A stretch of DNA of 52,500 bases from Halocaridina rubra (lineage: Eukaryota; Arthropoda; Malacostraca; Decapoda; Atyidae), in contig JAXCGZ010002423.1 of assembly GCA_037179515.1 (NCBI GenBank), positions 1-52,500 on the forward strand, given 5' to 3'. Made by a program: the position numbers and the translations under genes. The stretch's first letter is position 1; each line of letters opens with the position of its first letter. The notes under the pieces were generated by a model, which was not told the DNA's origin, did not search any database, and saw only the letters and a list, made by a program, of their open reading frames with translations. Of the stretch, positions 1-13,602 are shown in pieces.

Positions 1-46
1 GTTACAAGTTTCAGATTCTGGCTTCAGCATGGCGGAAGTCATACGA

Positions 47-48
<2 letters not shown>
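1..48 (-). mobile_element. LTR end fragment of the pol-less LTR element
   Basis: On the minus strand this stretch begins TGTCGTATGACTTC and matches the first 48 bases of the LTR at 21013, including the segment after GACTTC that the LTRs at 19368 and 27608 lack. It therefore belongs to the longer LTR subfamily. The LTR start abuts a (CT)n run at 49. The rest of the element lies outside the window. Confidence 0.8.
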
Positions 49-96
<48 letters not shown>

Positions 97-97
97 A
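49..97. repeat. (CT)n microsatellite
   Basis: Near-perfect CT dinucleotide run directly abutting the LTR terminus at 48. Confidence 0.95.
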
Positions 98-2098
<2,001 letters not shown>

Positions 2099-2194
<96 letters not shown>

Positions 2195-2230
2195 TTTATC
2201 ATTATCCTCATCATCATCCTAATATTATTA

Positions 2231-2319
<89 letters not shown>
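2099..2319. repeat. (AAT)n followed by (ATT)n
   Basis: About 95 bp of AAT repeat (2099-2193) is followed, after a 27-bp spacer, by about 99 bp of the complementary ATT repeat (2221-2319). The two blocks are complementary and could fold into a long hairpin. Confidence 0.95.
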
Positions 2320-2320
<1 letters not shown>

Positions 2321-2718
2321 ATTACTGGAATACAAGACCTTTACATATTTTCTACTCCAGCGTCGGGGACTCGAAGCAATAATCTGTGGACGACTCCTAT
2401 TCTAGACTAGAGTGCCCAAGTTCTAGTACTCACTGTAGAAGAAGGAATAAAATTTGGAATTTTATTATCATTCAGCATCCTCAAATCTTACTTATGCTTT
2501 CACGGTGCTTTGTTAAAAAAAAAAATCATTCTAATCTAAATATGTTCACTGTCATACTTTTGGTCAGCTTTTTTTTTTCCTAAGACTGCTCAAGCCTTTG
2601 TATTTATGTAAAGCATTCATCCTCTTCTATATCAAATTCAAAATTACTTTGTGAATAGTTTTCTACTTTTGTAACGTACCTGAAAGATCTATGTTAAGTA
2701 ATTGTGTGTTAAAATCAG
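2320..2718. other. Unrecognised intergenic sequence
   Basis: No coding frame, RNA gene or repeat family recognised. Confidence 0.45.

Positions 2719-2807
<89 letters not shown>
2719..2807. repeat. (CT)n microsatellite
   Basis: About 90 bp of CT repeat, interrupted once near its start. Confidence 0.97.
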
Positions 2808-4020
<1,213 letters not shown>

Positions 4021-4105
4021 TTACCTAATTGATTACCTAATTGTGTTTACGGGAAAGAGCCCAAAGCTCGTATCTTCCCGTCTCCTCATCGGTTCCATTT
4101 TATAC

Positions 4106-6235
4106 TTAGTGATACTTATCATACCTGTCCTTAAAACTATGAATTGAGATAGCATTAACTACCTCCTCGCTTAGCGAATTCCAATTATCAACTACTCTTA
4201 CACTGAAAAAGTATTTCCTTACATCCTGCGAAGAAGTTTTCTTACGAAGCTTCAAACTGTGACCTCTAGTTCTAGAGCCAGCCATATCAAAATATCGATC
4301 CCTATCCACTCTATCATAACCATGAAGGAATTTAAAGACTGTCACCATATCCCCCCTCACTCTTCTAGCTTCGAGTGATGGTAAGTCTAATTCCCTCAGC
4401 CTCTCATCATAACTGAGATTGCGTATTTCTGGCACCAGTTTCGTGGCATGTCTTTGAACTTTTTCAAGCTTAGCTATGTGCTTTTTCAAGTGCGGATTCC
4501 AAAAGGGGGCTGCATATTCGAGTTTTGGCCTCACATAGGTTACATAAATATTTCTGAACATATCCTTGTCCATGTGCCTGAAGGCTACCCTTACATTTGA
4601 TAAGAATGCATATGCTGCCCTTACTATGCCATTTATATGTATTTCTGGAGACAAATCTGCCAGTATGTTTACTCCTAGATCTCTCTCATTTTCTGTCTTT
4701 TGAATTTGTACTCCAGCCACCGAGTAGTGAAGCTTGGGCCTTCTTGCACTTGAACCCATTCTCATTACCTTACATTTTGAAGTATTGAATTTCATTAGCC
4801 ACTTTTCTGACCACTCATGCAGATTATTTAGATCCTCCTGAAGTTCTCTACCATTGTTCTCGTTTTTTACTTTCTTCACAATCTTTGCATCATCTGCAAA
4901 CATATTCATGAATGAATTTACAGACTCTGGTAGGTCATTTACATATACAAGGAACAAAAGTGGCCCTAAAACTGAACCCTGTGGAACTCCACTACTAACT
5001 CTTCTCCATTCAGACACTGAGTGTCTTACTCTAACCCTCTGTTCCCTTCCTTCTAAGTAAGTTTTTATCCATTCCAAAACATTTCCACCTATTCTAGCCA
5101 TTGATTGCAGCTTCTTAATAAGTCTCCCATGTGGAACAGTGTCAAACGCTTTCTGGAAGTCTAGGAATATGCAATCTGCCCAGCCCTCTCTTTCCTGTAA
5201 GATTTGGCTTACCTCATCATAAAATTCTAATAAGTTTGTCACTGTTGATCTACCTTCTCTGAAGCCATGTTGCCTCACTGACAAAAAGTTGAAGGATTCC
5301 AAGTGAAGAGAGATATGTTTCCTTAGTAGCTTCTCCATAACTTTGCAAACTATGCTGGTCAAGGAAACTGGTCTATAGTTCAGAGCCGTATCCCTCCTTC
5401 CCTTTTTGAAGATAGGTATCACATTTGCTTGTTTCCAGCATCTTGGAATCTCCCCCGACTCCAGTGACTCCTTAAATATGATACTTAGTGCCACTGATAT
5501 TGTGTTTGCGCATTTTTTAAGCACATGAGGGGATATGTCATCGGGACCTGTAGCTTTATGAACATCTAAATCCATCAGCGCTTTGCATACCTCTGTGGCT
5601 GTAAGGTTGATGTTCTCTAATACCGGCCCTTGAGCTTCTATCACTGCAATCTGAGGGGGTGGGGTATTTTCTACTGTAAATACTGACTGAAACTCCTTGT
5701 TCAATTCTTTGCAGATCTCTTCATCCGTCTCAGTGATGCTTCCATCCGCTCTCTTTAGCCTTAAAACCTGTTCTTTTACCTTCAGTTTTCCTCTGATAAA
5801 GCTGTGGAAAAGCTTGGGATTTTCTTTAGCATTCCTGGTGATGTCCCTCTCATAGTCTCTCTCTGCCTCTCTCCTTTTACTTAGGTAGTCATTTCTTGCT
5901 CTTTTGTAGGTTTGCCAGGCATTTATGTTTTTTCTCCTCCTATACCTTTTCCAGCATTTGTCTCTCCACTCCTTAGCTCTTTTACACCCATTATCGAACC
6001 ATTTCTCTCTGGCATGAATTACACCTACTTTGGTGACAGGTATGCAGCAATCTACTATCTTCCCATATTTCTCACAAAAGATGTCATACATTTCTTGTAC
6101 AGATTTGTTGTAAAATAAGGTTCTCCAGTCAATAACTGCAAAAAGCTCATTCATTTTGATGTAATCTCCTTTCCGATAGTTCCTCCTCATGTCCTCGGTG
6201 CCTCTACTCTCAGGAAGAATATCTTCAATGATATA
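4106..6235 (-). pseudogene. LINE A reverse transcriptase, ORF2 C-terminal part
   Basis: Encodes the RT and C-terminal part of a CR1-like ORF2 protein, which would copy element RNA at a nicked chromosomal target. Visible motifs are [10 protein letters not shown] (RT block 2), [13 protein letters not shown] (first catalytic Asp), [14 protein letters not shown] and FADDAK (catalytic Asp pair). The C-terminus has the CR1-type RVVDNWNSLSEEVVN segment. The open frame continues upstream to 6289, but those first residues come from the 3' tail of nested LINE B, so the apparent start Met is an artefact. The true ORF continued into the endonuclease at 8751-9149. The RT part has no internal stop. It is broken because B separates it from its nuclease. 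Confidence 0.92.
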
Positions 6236-8750
6236 AGAACATAAGAACATAAGAATAGAGGACACTGCAACATGCCTACTGGCACACACGAGGCAGCTCC
6301 ATTTTTGAATTGTATTTTCAGCATGTCTAACCTATTCTATTCTACTCTACTTATTTATTCTGTTTTTCTTTTTATGATTTTTCTAATAAGCACTAACCTA
6401 TTCATACCCACCCTACCTCTGTCATATGTCTATCTAATCTACATTTGAAGGTGTCTAAGGTATTGGCATTTACTATCATACTAGGAAGCTTGTTCCATGC
6501 ATCAGCTACTCTATTACCAAACCAATTTTTACCAATTTCCCTTCTGAACCTAAATTTATCAAGCTTAAATCCATTATTACGAGTTCTGGTTTGATCATGA
6601 ATTTTTAAAACTTTATTAATATCTCCCTTGTTAATCCCTTTAAACCATTTATACACTTCAATCATATCCCCCCTAACTCTTCGCCTCTCTAGAGAATGTA
6701 GATTAAGTTTTTTTAATCTGTCCTCATATGGTAGATTTCTGATATTGTGTATCATCTTGGTCATTCTTCGTTGCACTCTCTCCAAGGATTCAATTTCCAT
6801 TCTATAATAGGGTGACCAGAATTGCACAGCATAATCTAAATGGGGCCTAACTAATGCAAGATAGAGCTGCAAAATAACTTTTTCCGTCCTATTGCTGACG
6901 CTTCTTGAGATAAATCCTAAAATTCTGTTTGCTTTATTTCTGACTGCTGTGCATTGCTCTCTTGGCTTAAGACTACTACTCACAAGAACTCCCAAATCCC
7001 TTTCACACTGAGAACTCATGATTTCATGGTTATTTAGCTTATAACTAGTATTGTCTTTTATAGTACCCATTTTAACTACTTTACATTTTTCAACATTAAA
7101 TTCCATTTGCCATTTGTCCGACCATTCAGATAATCTATTTAGATCTTCCTGTAAAGCATGAATGTCTTCTTTTCCATTTATAGTTCTACCTATTTTAGTG
7201 TCGTCTGCGAATTTACTTAGGTTACTACTGATATCCGAATCCAGATCATTTAGATATACGATGAATAATAGAGGACCCAGTACCGAGCCTTGTGGTACCC
7301 CGCTTGTAACCGAGCCCCACTCTGATTTCTCTCCATTTATGCAAACCCTCTGTTTTCTGTCTTTTAGCCATTGTTTGATCCATCTGAGCACAGCTCCTCC
7401 TATACCATGAGCTTCCAGCTTTTTAACTAATCTTTTGTGAGGAACTCTATCAAAAGCTTTGCTAAAATCTAGATATATTGTATCATATTCTTTGCCACAA
7501 TCTACTGCCTCGTAAACTTCTGAATAAAAAGACAGTAAGTTTGTAAGGCACGAAAAACCCTTAAGAAACCCGTGTTGTGAAAGTTTTATCAGTCTGTGTA
7601 ATTCTAGATGTGCCCTTATTTTATTTGCAATTATGGATTCTAGAATCTTACCCACTGTTGATGTTAAACTTACCGGCCTATAATTATTCATTTTAACACG
7701 TTCTCCTTTTTTAAATATTGGTACCACATCTGCCAATTTCCACTCCATGGGTACCGATCCTAATTTTATTGAATTATTAAATAATGCAGTTAGAGGACAA
7801 CTAAGCTCTTCCTTGCATTCCTTTAATATTCTAGCATATATTCCATCAGGTCCCGGAGATTTATGAGCCTTTAATTTATCTATTTCTTTTATTACCTCCT
7901 CTCTCGTAATATTTATTGAACTAAGTATATTATCGGGACTGTCTCTGTAAATGGATTCTACTTCCGGAATATTTTCCAAGTTTTCATTTGTAAATACAGA
8001 TAAGAAATAATCATTTAAACATGTACACATCACTTTATCGTCATCTGTGATATGGCCATTGGCTACTTCAATTGGTCCGACTTTTTCCTTAAATTTTGTT
8101 TGATAATGTTGATAAAACCCTTTAGGATTTTCTTTAGCTTCTCCTGCTATTCGAACTTCATATTTTCTTTTCGATTCTCTAACTATCTTTTTAACTTCCC
8201 TGTTTAACTGTATATATTGCTGCCTCACCTGCTCTTCACCTCTTTTTAGTTTCCTGTAAATTCCTCTTTTAATACCTATAAGATTCTTTATTCTATTGTT
8301 CATCCATTTAGGGTCATTTTTTCTTGATCTGCAATGTTTCATGGGAATATAGTCTCTCTGACTATTCTTAAGAGTCATGACAAAATTGTTATATTCCTCA
8401 TCCAAATTTATATTAACTGACGGGCTGCTGTTCTTTCCTGTGAGAGAATTTAATGTATTGATCTTATCTTGTGATAATCCTTGGCATGTGGTACCCAAAT
8501 TTCGGGGTAATCCGCTACCTGCGACCTGACCTGCTGGATTAACTACCCACATCTGTACCCCAGAAATCCCTTCCCATACCTCATTAGATAATTTAGTTTT
8601 TAAGCCCTCAAAATCTCCTGCTCTAAAGTTTGGAACAATATTCTTATTTTCCTTTATAGTTTCCTTGAAAATTATGTTAAATCTAATGGAATCATGGTCA
8701 CTGTTGCCCAATTTTTCACCAACTTCTAAATTTGTAACCATATTCTCTCT
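6236..8750 (-). mobile_element. CR1-like LINE, family B, nested in LINE A
   Basis: This is a 5'-truncated LINE on the minus strand. Its 3' end at 6236 carries a tandem 8-mer, TTCTTATG, of the kind that ends CR1-group elements. The insertion split family A between CAATG and CTCC and produced a 5-bp duplication, ATATA (6231-6235 and 8751-8755). The undisturbed family A copy at 38108-38123 reads through this point with a single ATATA. Confidence 0.9.
6402..8741 (-). CDS. LINE B ORF2: endonuclease remnant plus reverse transcriptase
   Basis: 779 codons without a stop. Residues 11-20 (LGNSDHDSIR) are the last motif of an apurinic-like endonuclease; the rest of the nuclease is lost to 5' truncation. 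A linker with Lys/Arg-rich stretches follows. RT motifs are KSPGPDG (294-300), [10 protein letters not shown] (352-361), YLDFSKAFDRVPH (423-435), [14 protein letters not shown] (480-493) and FADDTK (511-516). The C-terminal RVADAWNKLPS segment is typical of CR1-like proteins. The listed start is simply the first Met in the truncated frame. The intact RT suggests a fairly recent insertion, but without a nuclease or promoter this copy should not be autonomous. Confidence 0.92.
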   Translation of the reverse strand: MVTNLEVGEKLGNSDHDSIRFNIIFKETIKENKNIVPNFRAGDFEGLKTKLSNEVWEGISGVQMWVVNPAGQVAGSGLPRNLGTTCQGLSQDKINTLNSLTGKNSSPSVNINLDEEYNNFVMTLKNSQRDYIPMKHCRSRKNDPKWMNNRIKNLIGIKRGIYRKLKRGEEQVRQQYIQLNREVKKIVRESKRKYEVRIAGEAKENPKGFYQHYQTKFKEKVGPIEVANGHITDDDKVMCTCLNDYFLSVFTNENLENIPEVESIYRDSPDNILSSINITREEVIKEIDKLKAHKSPGPDGIYARILKECKEELSCPLTALFNNSIKLGSVPMEWKLADVVPIFKKGERVKMNNYRPVSLTSTVGKILESIIANKIRAHLELHRLIKLSQHGFLKGFSCLTNLLSFYSEVYEAVDCGKEYDTIYLDFSKAFDRVPHKRLVKKLEAHGIGGAVLRWIKQWLKDRKQRVCINGEKSEWGSVTSGVPQGSVLGPLLFIVYLNDLDSDISSNLSKFADDTKIGRTINGKEDIHALQEDLNRLSEWSDKWQMEFNVEKCKVVKMGTIKDNTSYKLNNHEIMSSQCERDLGVLVSSSLKPREQCTAVRNKANRILGFISRSVSNRTEKVILQLYLALVRPHLDYAVQFWSPYYRMEIESLERVQRRMTKMIHNIRNLPYEDRLKKLNLHSLERRRVRGDMIEVYKWFKGINKGDINKVLKIHDQTRTRNNGFKLDKFRFRREIGKNWFGNRVADAWNKLPSMIVNANTLDTFKCRLDRHMTEVGWV

Positions 8751-9147
8751 ATATACTCCATCAACAACACACAGTGGTCACTCTTTCCAATTGGTGGTTC
8801 ATACTCAATTTTTTCAATATCCAACACATTATCTGTGAACACTAGATCAAGTAGTGATGGCTCATCCCCACCCCTGGCCCTTGTTGGTTCCATTACATGT
8901 TGGTGTAGGAAATTCCCTTGTACGCAATCTAGGAATCTTGCCCCGAATGAGTCCTCACCACTGTGTGGGTCAAGATTTATCTAATCTATCTCTTTATGAT
9001 TAAAGTCTCCCATAATCAAAATCCTACATTTTTTTTCCTGTGTCATGTTAACAACTGAGTTTATGACTTCAATAGTACCTATATGACTTTCCTCATAAAC
9101 ATCAAGCCTATTTTGGTTCCTTGGTGGGTTGTATACAACAGTTATTA

Positions 9148-9149
<2 letters not shown>
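8751..9149 (-). pseudogene. LINE A endonuclease fragment, stranded upstream of LINE B
   Basis: The minus strand carries the middle and end of an apurinic-like endonuclease: an NPPRNQNRL segment, ILIMGDFNHKEID, LLDLVFTD and GKSDHC. This is the continuation of the RT frame at 4106-6235 before LINE B inserted. An in-frame stop replaces the Trp after KEID; family A copy 5 keeps that Trp but has a stop two codons upstream of ID. The two copies therefore carry independent lesions. It is truncated at the GT array at 9150. Confidence 0.85.
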
Positions 9150-9241
<92 letters not shown>

Positions 9242-9259
9242 AATGTATGTATGTATGTA

Positions 9260-9310
<51 letters not shown>

Positions 9311-9312
9311 GT
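9150..9312. repeat. (GT)n with internal (TATG)n
   Basis: GT run interrupted by a TATG block near 9237-9264. It marks the 5' truncation point of LINE A copy 1. Confidence 0.97.
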
Positions 9313-9407
9313 CTGCGTGCGTTAGGCATAAGTATCATCAATAGCAATACGAAGACACAAAAACACGATTTTTGAGACAGAGAGAGAGAGAAAACTGCAT
9401 TAAAATG

Positions 9408-10738
<1,331 letters not shown>

Positions 10739-10824
<86 letters not shown>
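10739..10824. repeat. (AT)n microsatellite
   Basis: About 86 bp of AT repeat. Confidence 0.97.
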
Positions 10825-10827
<3 letters not shown>

Positions 10828-10886
10828 GGAGGCATTTTTATCTTGGAAAGTGTTGATGAAAATGTACTGAGAAGGTAAGAAACAGC

Positions 10887-11320
10887 TATATTGTATTTGC
10901 GGATTTCGAGAGGGCATTTGACAGGGTCCCGATGGAGAAGTTGTGGTATTCCTTGAGAAAATCGGGAGTAGCAGAGAAGTATGCGAGGGGGGTGCAGGAT
11001 ATGTATTGCTACCATGTACAAGTGGCAAGGTGTGCAGTAAAATAGAAGGGTGGGGTCAAAATGGCAGTAGGACTGCATTACATATCGAACCTAAGCCTAT
11101 TCCTGCTTGCAATAATGAGGGACAAGTTGATGAAAAGTTCAGAAACCATAGACCATGAGGTCTGCAGATGACACTGTGATCAGTTGCATGAGTAAGAAAC
11201 AGACTGAGGGCGAGCCTGGATAGGGGGAAGCATGCACTAGAGAGAAGGGGAATGAAAGTAAGCAGGAACAAGATAAAATACGTGTTAATGATGGGGAGGG
11301 AGGTAGAATGGTGAAGTTGC
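10887..11320 (+). pseudogene. Decayed reverse transcriptase fragment
   Basis: The plus strand translates near 10890 to YIVFADFERAFDRVP, the RT block containing the first catalytic Asp, followed by an LWYSLRKSGV and DMY pattern seen in many LINE RTs. After a stop near 11043, a decayed GVKMAVGLHY segment and a SADDT match to the catalytic Asp pair (near 11165) follow in shifted frames. Several stops and frame changes make it a dead remnant. It differs from families A-D in this window, so it is a fifth LINE lineage; I cannot assign its clade. Confidence 0.7.
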
Positions 11321-11475
11321 AAGGTGTAGAGGTTTTGCAAGTGAATTAGTTTAGGATTTAGGGGTCAAATGTAAAAAGTATTAGAGATTATGTTAAAGAA
11401 GTGAAGAAGAGACTGCAGGAAAGATGGAGAGGATGGAGAACAGTGAAAGGAGTGACGTAGAAAAAAGTACCGGCA

Positions 11476-11589
<114 letters not shown>

Positions 11590-11809
11590 ATTCTGAGATG
11601 ACTTGAGTAATAGGCTATTATTGGGTAGTATAGCAATATTTCTATGAATATTAAAAAGACCTCATTGAATATAATACAAAAAAATTATTGAGCCGAGCTC
11701 TGATTGGAGGGCACATACAGGCTGATAAAAAATTTCATGCATACAAATGAGATATTTAGTACGATCTTCAGAGTGAAATGGAAAGAGCATATGATGAAAT
11801 GAAAGAGAG

Positions 11810-11811
<2 letters not shown>

Positions 11812-11903
<92 letters not shown>
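11812..11903. repeat. (AT)n microsatellite
   Basis: About 92 bp of AT repeat directly upstream of the SINE. Confidence 0.97.
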
Positions 11904-11905
<2 letters not shown>

Positions 11906-12080
11906 TCAAGCTGTAGCGTCCGCGACTCTGACGCGTCAGGTCGAGGGTTCGCGCCCCGTCACGGTCTGAGGCTAGCAAGGGCATGCACTCAGGGTAACGA
12001 TTACATATGCCAAAACAAGCCCTTCGCAAAAAGGCAACCGTCCTAGCCCTTGGTAGAAAAGGAAGTCCATGACGTAAAAC
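11904..12080 (+). mobile_element. tRNA-derived SINE
   Basis: GCTCAAGCTGTAGCGTC resembles a Pol III A box, and GAGGGTTCGCGCCCC about 30 bp downstream is a B box with its TψC stem. A non-tRNA body follows (near 11966-12075), ending in an A-rich stretch that merges with an AT array. The tRNA cloverleaf is degenerate. It abuts the AT array on its left, so the 5' end may be lost. Confidence 0.65.
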
Positions 12081-12107
12081 CGGGAAAAAAAATAATAAAT
12101 TTTAATA

Positions 12108-12292
<185 letters not shown>

Positions 12293-12588
12293 TGAGTTAG
12301 AATTCGGAGATCCTGCAGAACTGGGGCCACTCTTTTATCAATATTTTTGTTTTCAATATTTAACATGCAAAAGTCAACATTTTACCTAGAGATATTCAAT
12401 TTAATTTTTTTTTTACCCAGTAATTTTAAAATGACATCAAAATCTGAACACACGCATAATCTACTTGTCTTATATATGATTTTTTCTTCTCAGTATTTGT
12501 TTATTTTTTTTTTTTTAGCTAAAGAAATTTTATCACAATACGAAATAGTCGCATTCTAAGCAGCAACAGACCAACGTTGTTGAATTAA

Positions 12589-13602
12589 ATGGATTGGCTA
12601 AACCTTATTGGTTTCCAATACGACATATCGACTTCTGTTTTCAATCTCATCTTCCCAATGAAACATGGTAATACCTCGTCTCCTGTTGTTGCTGTTACTG
12701 CTGCCGATGTGAAAGTTACTTGTAAATATAATGATAGATTATCTGTCGTACATATAAATGCACAATCTCTGTTATCCCATATACTAGAAATTGAACATAT
12801 GCTTGTACAAGAAAATATTGATGTTCTTTGCATTAGCGAATCATGGCTGTATCCGTCAATTAATAATGCATTTATTAATATTCCTTCATATAATATTTAT
12901 CGCTATGACAGTGGTAGAGGTGGAGGTGTATGTTTATTTGTTAAAAATTATTTGAAGGCCACTGAACTAAATCTTGAAACTGAGAAGCACGAAGGAGTGG
13001 AAGATAAATGGATCTCTGTCCAACATAAAAAGTTTCCTTCTATTATCATAGGCTGCGTGTACCGCCACCCCAAAGCCCCGGTAACCTCTTTTAGCTATAT
13101 TTTGGACGTTTATAAGGAGATAATTTTAAAAAACAAACCAGTTTTTATATATGGCGATTTTAATGATGATCAACTAAAAAGAGAAAATAAAATGAGTAGA
13201 CTTATTAAGAATTTAAATCTAGAACAGATTATAAATAAACCAACTAGAATCACTCCCACTTCAGTTTCCCAAATCGATCTAGTAATAACAAACTCCAAAC
13301 ATATGATAACTAAGTGTGACGTAATGCCAAGCCCTATAGCAGACCACGAGGAGATTGTAACGTCCCTAAATATTCGCAAACCAAAGAGACAACCAATCTT
13401 TAAAACATTCAGATGCTTAAGAAATTATTCACAAGAATTACTTTGTAGTTTACTTATGAATGAAGTACATAAATTAAATGAAATTCTATATACCGATAAT
13501 ATAAATATACAAGTAAGAATTTTAACCAGTGTCTTATCATCATGTATAGATCGATGTGCACCACTCGTGACAAGAGAAATATTTCGTCCCCCCGCTCCTT
13601 GA
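12589..13602 (+). CDS. LINE C apurinic-like endonuclease domain
   Basis: 337 codons. An N-terminal stretch of about 45 residues is followed by an endonuclease with LSVVHINAQSLLSH, LCISESWL, GGGVCLFV, IIGCVYRHP, FIYGDFNDD, SQIDLVIT and ADHEEIV, the normal motif order of LINE nucleases that nick target DNA. The frame ends in a single TGA at 13600-13602, and the same frame continues at once into the RT half. Related proteins usually have a Trp here, so TGG to TGA is the simplest lesion. This frame plus the next would make one ORF2 of about 1,040 residues. The start was chosen as the first Met; an earlier start outside the clear homology cannot be excluded. Confidence 0.88.
   Translation: MDWLNLIGFQYDISTSVFNLIFPMKHGNTSSPVVAVTAADVKVTCKYNDRLSVVHINAQSLLSHILEIEHMLVQENIDVLCISESWLYPSINNAFINIPSYNIYRYDSGRGGGVCLFVKNYLKATELNLETEKHEGVEDKWISVQHKKFPSIIIGCVYRHPKAPVTSFSYILDVYKEIILKNKPVFIYGDFNDDQLKRENKMSRLIKNLNLEQIINKPTRITPTSVSQIDLVITNSKHMITKCDVMPSPIADHEEIVTSLNIRKPKRQPIFKTFRCLRNYSQELLCSLLMNEVHKLNEILYTDNINIQVRILTSVLSSCIDRCAPLVTREIFRPPAP

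Noticed and set aside
4597..4788. Repeated ~63-codon plus-strand frames opposite LINE A copies (also at 16409, 36485, 39628)
   Set aside because: They recur only because LINE A recurs; they are antisense shadows of the RT coding strand.
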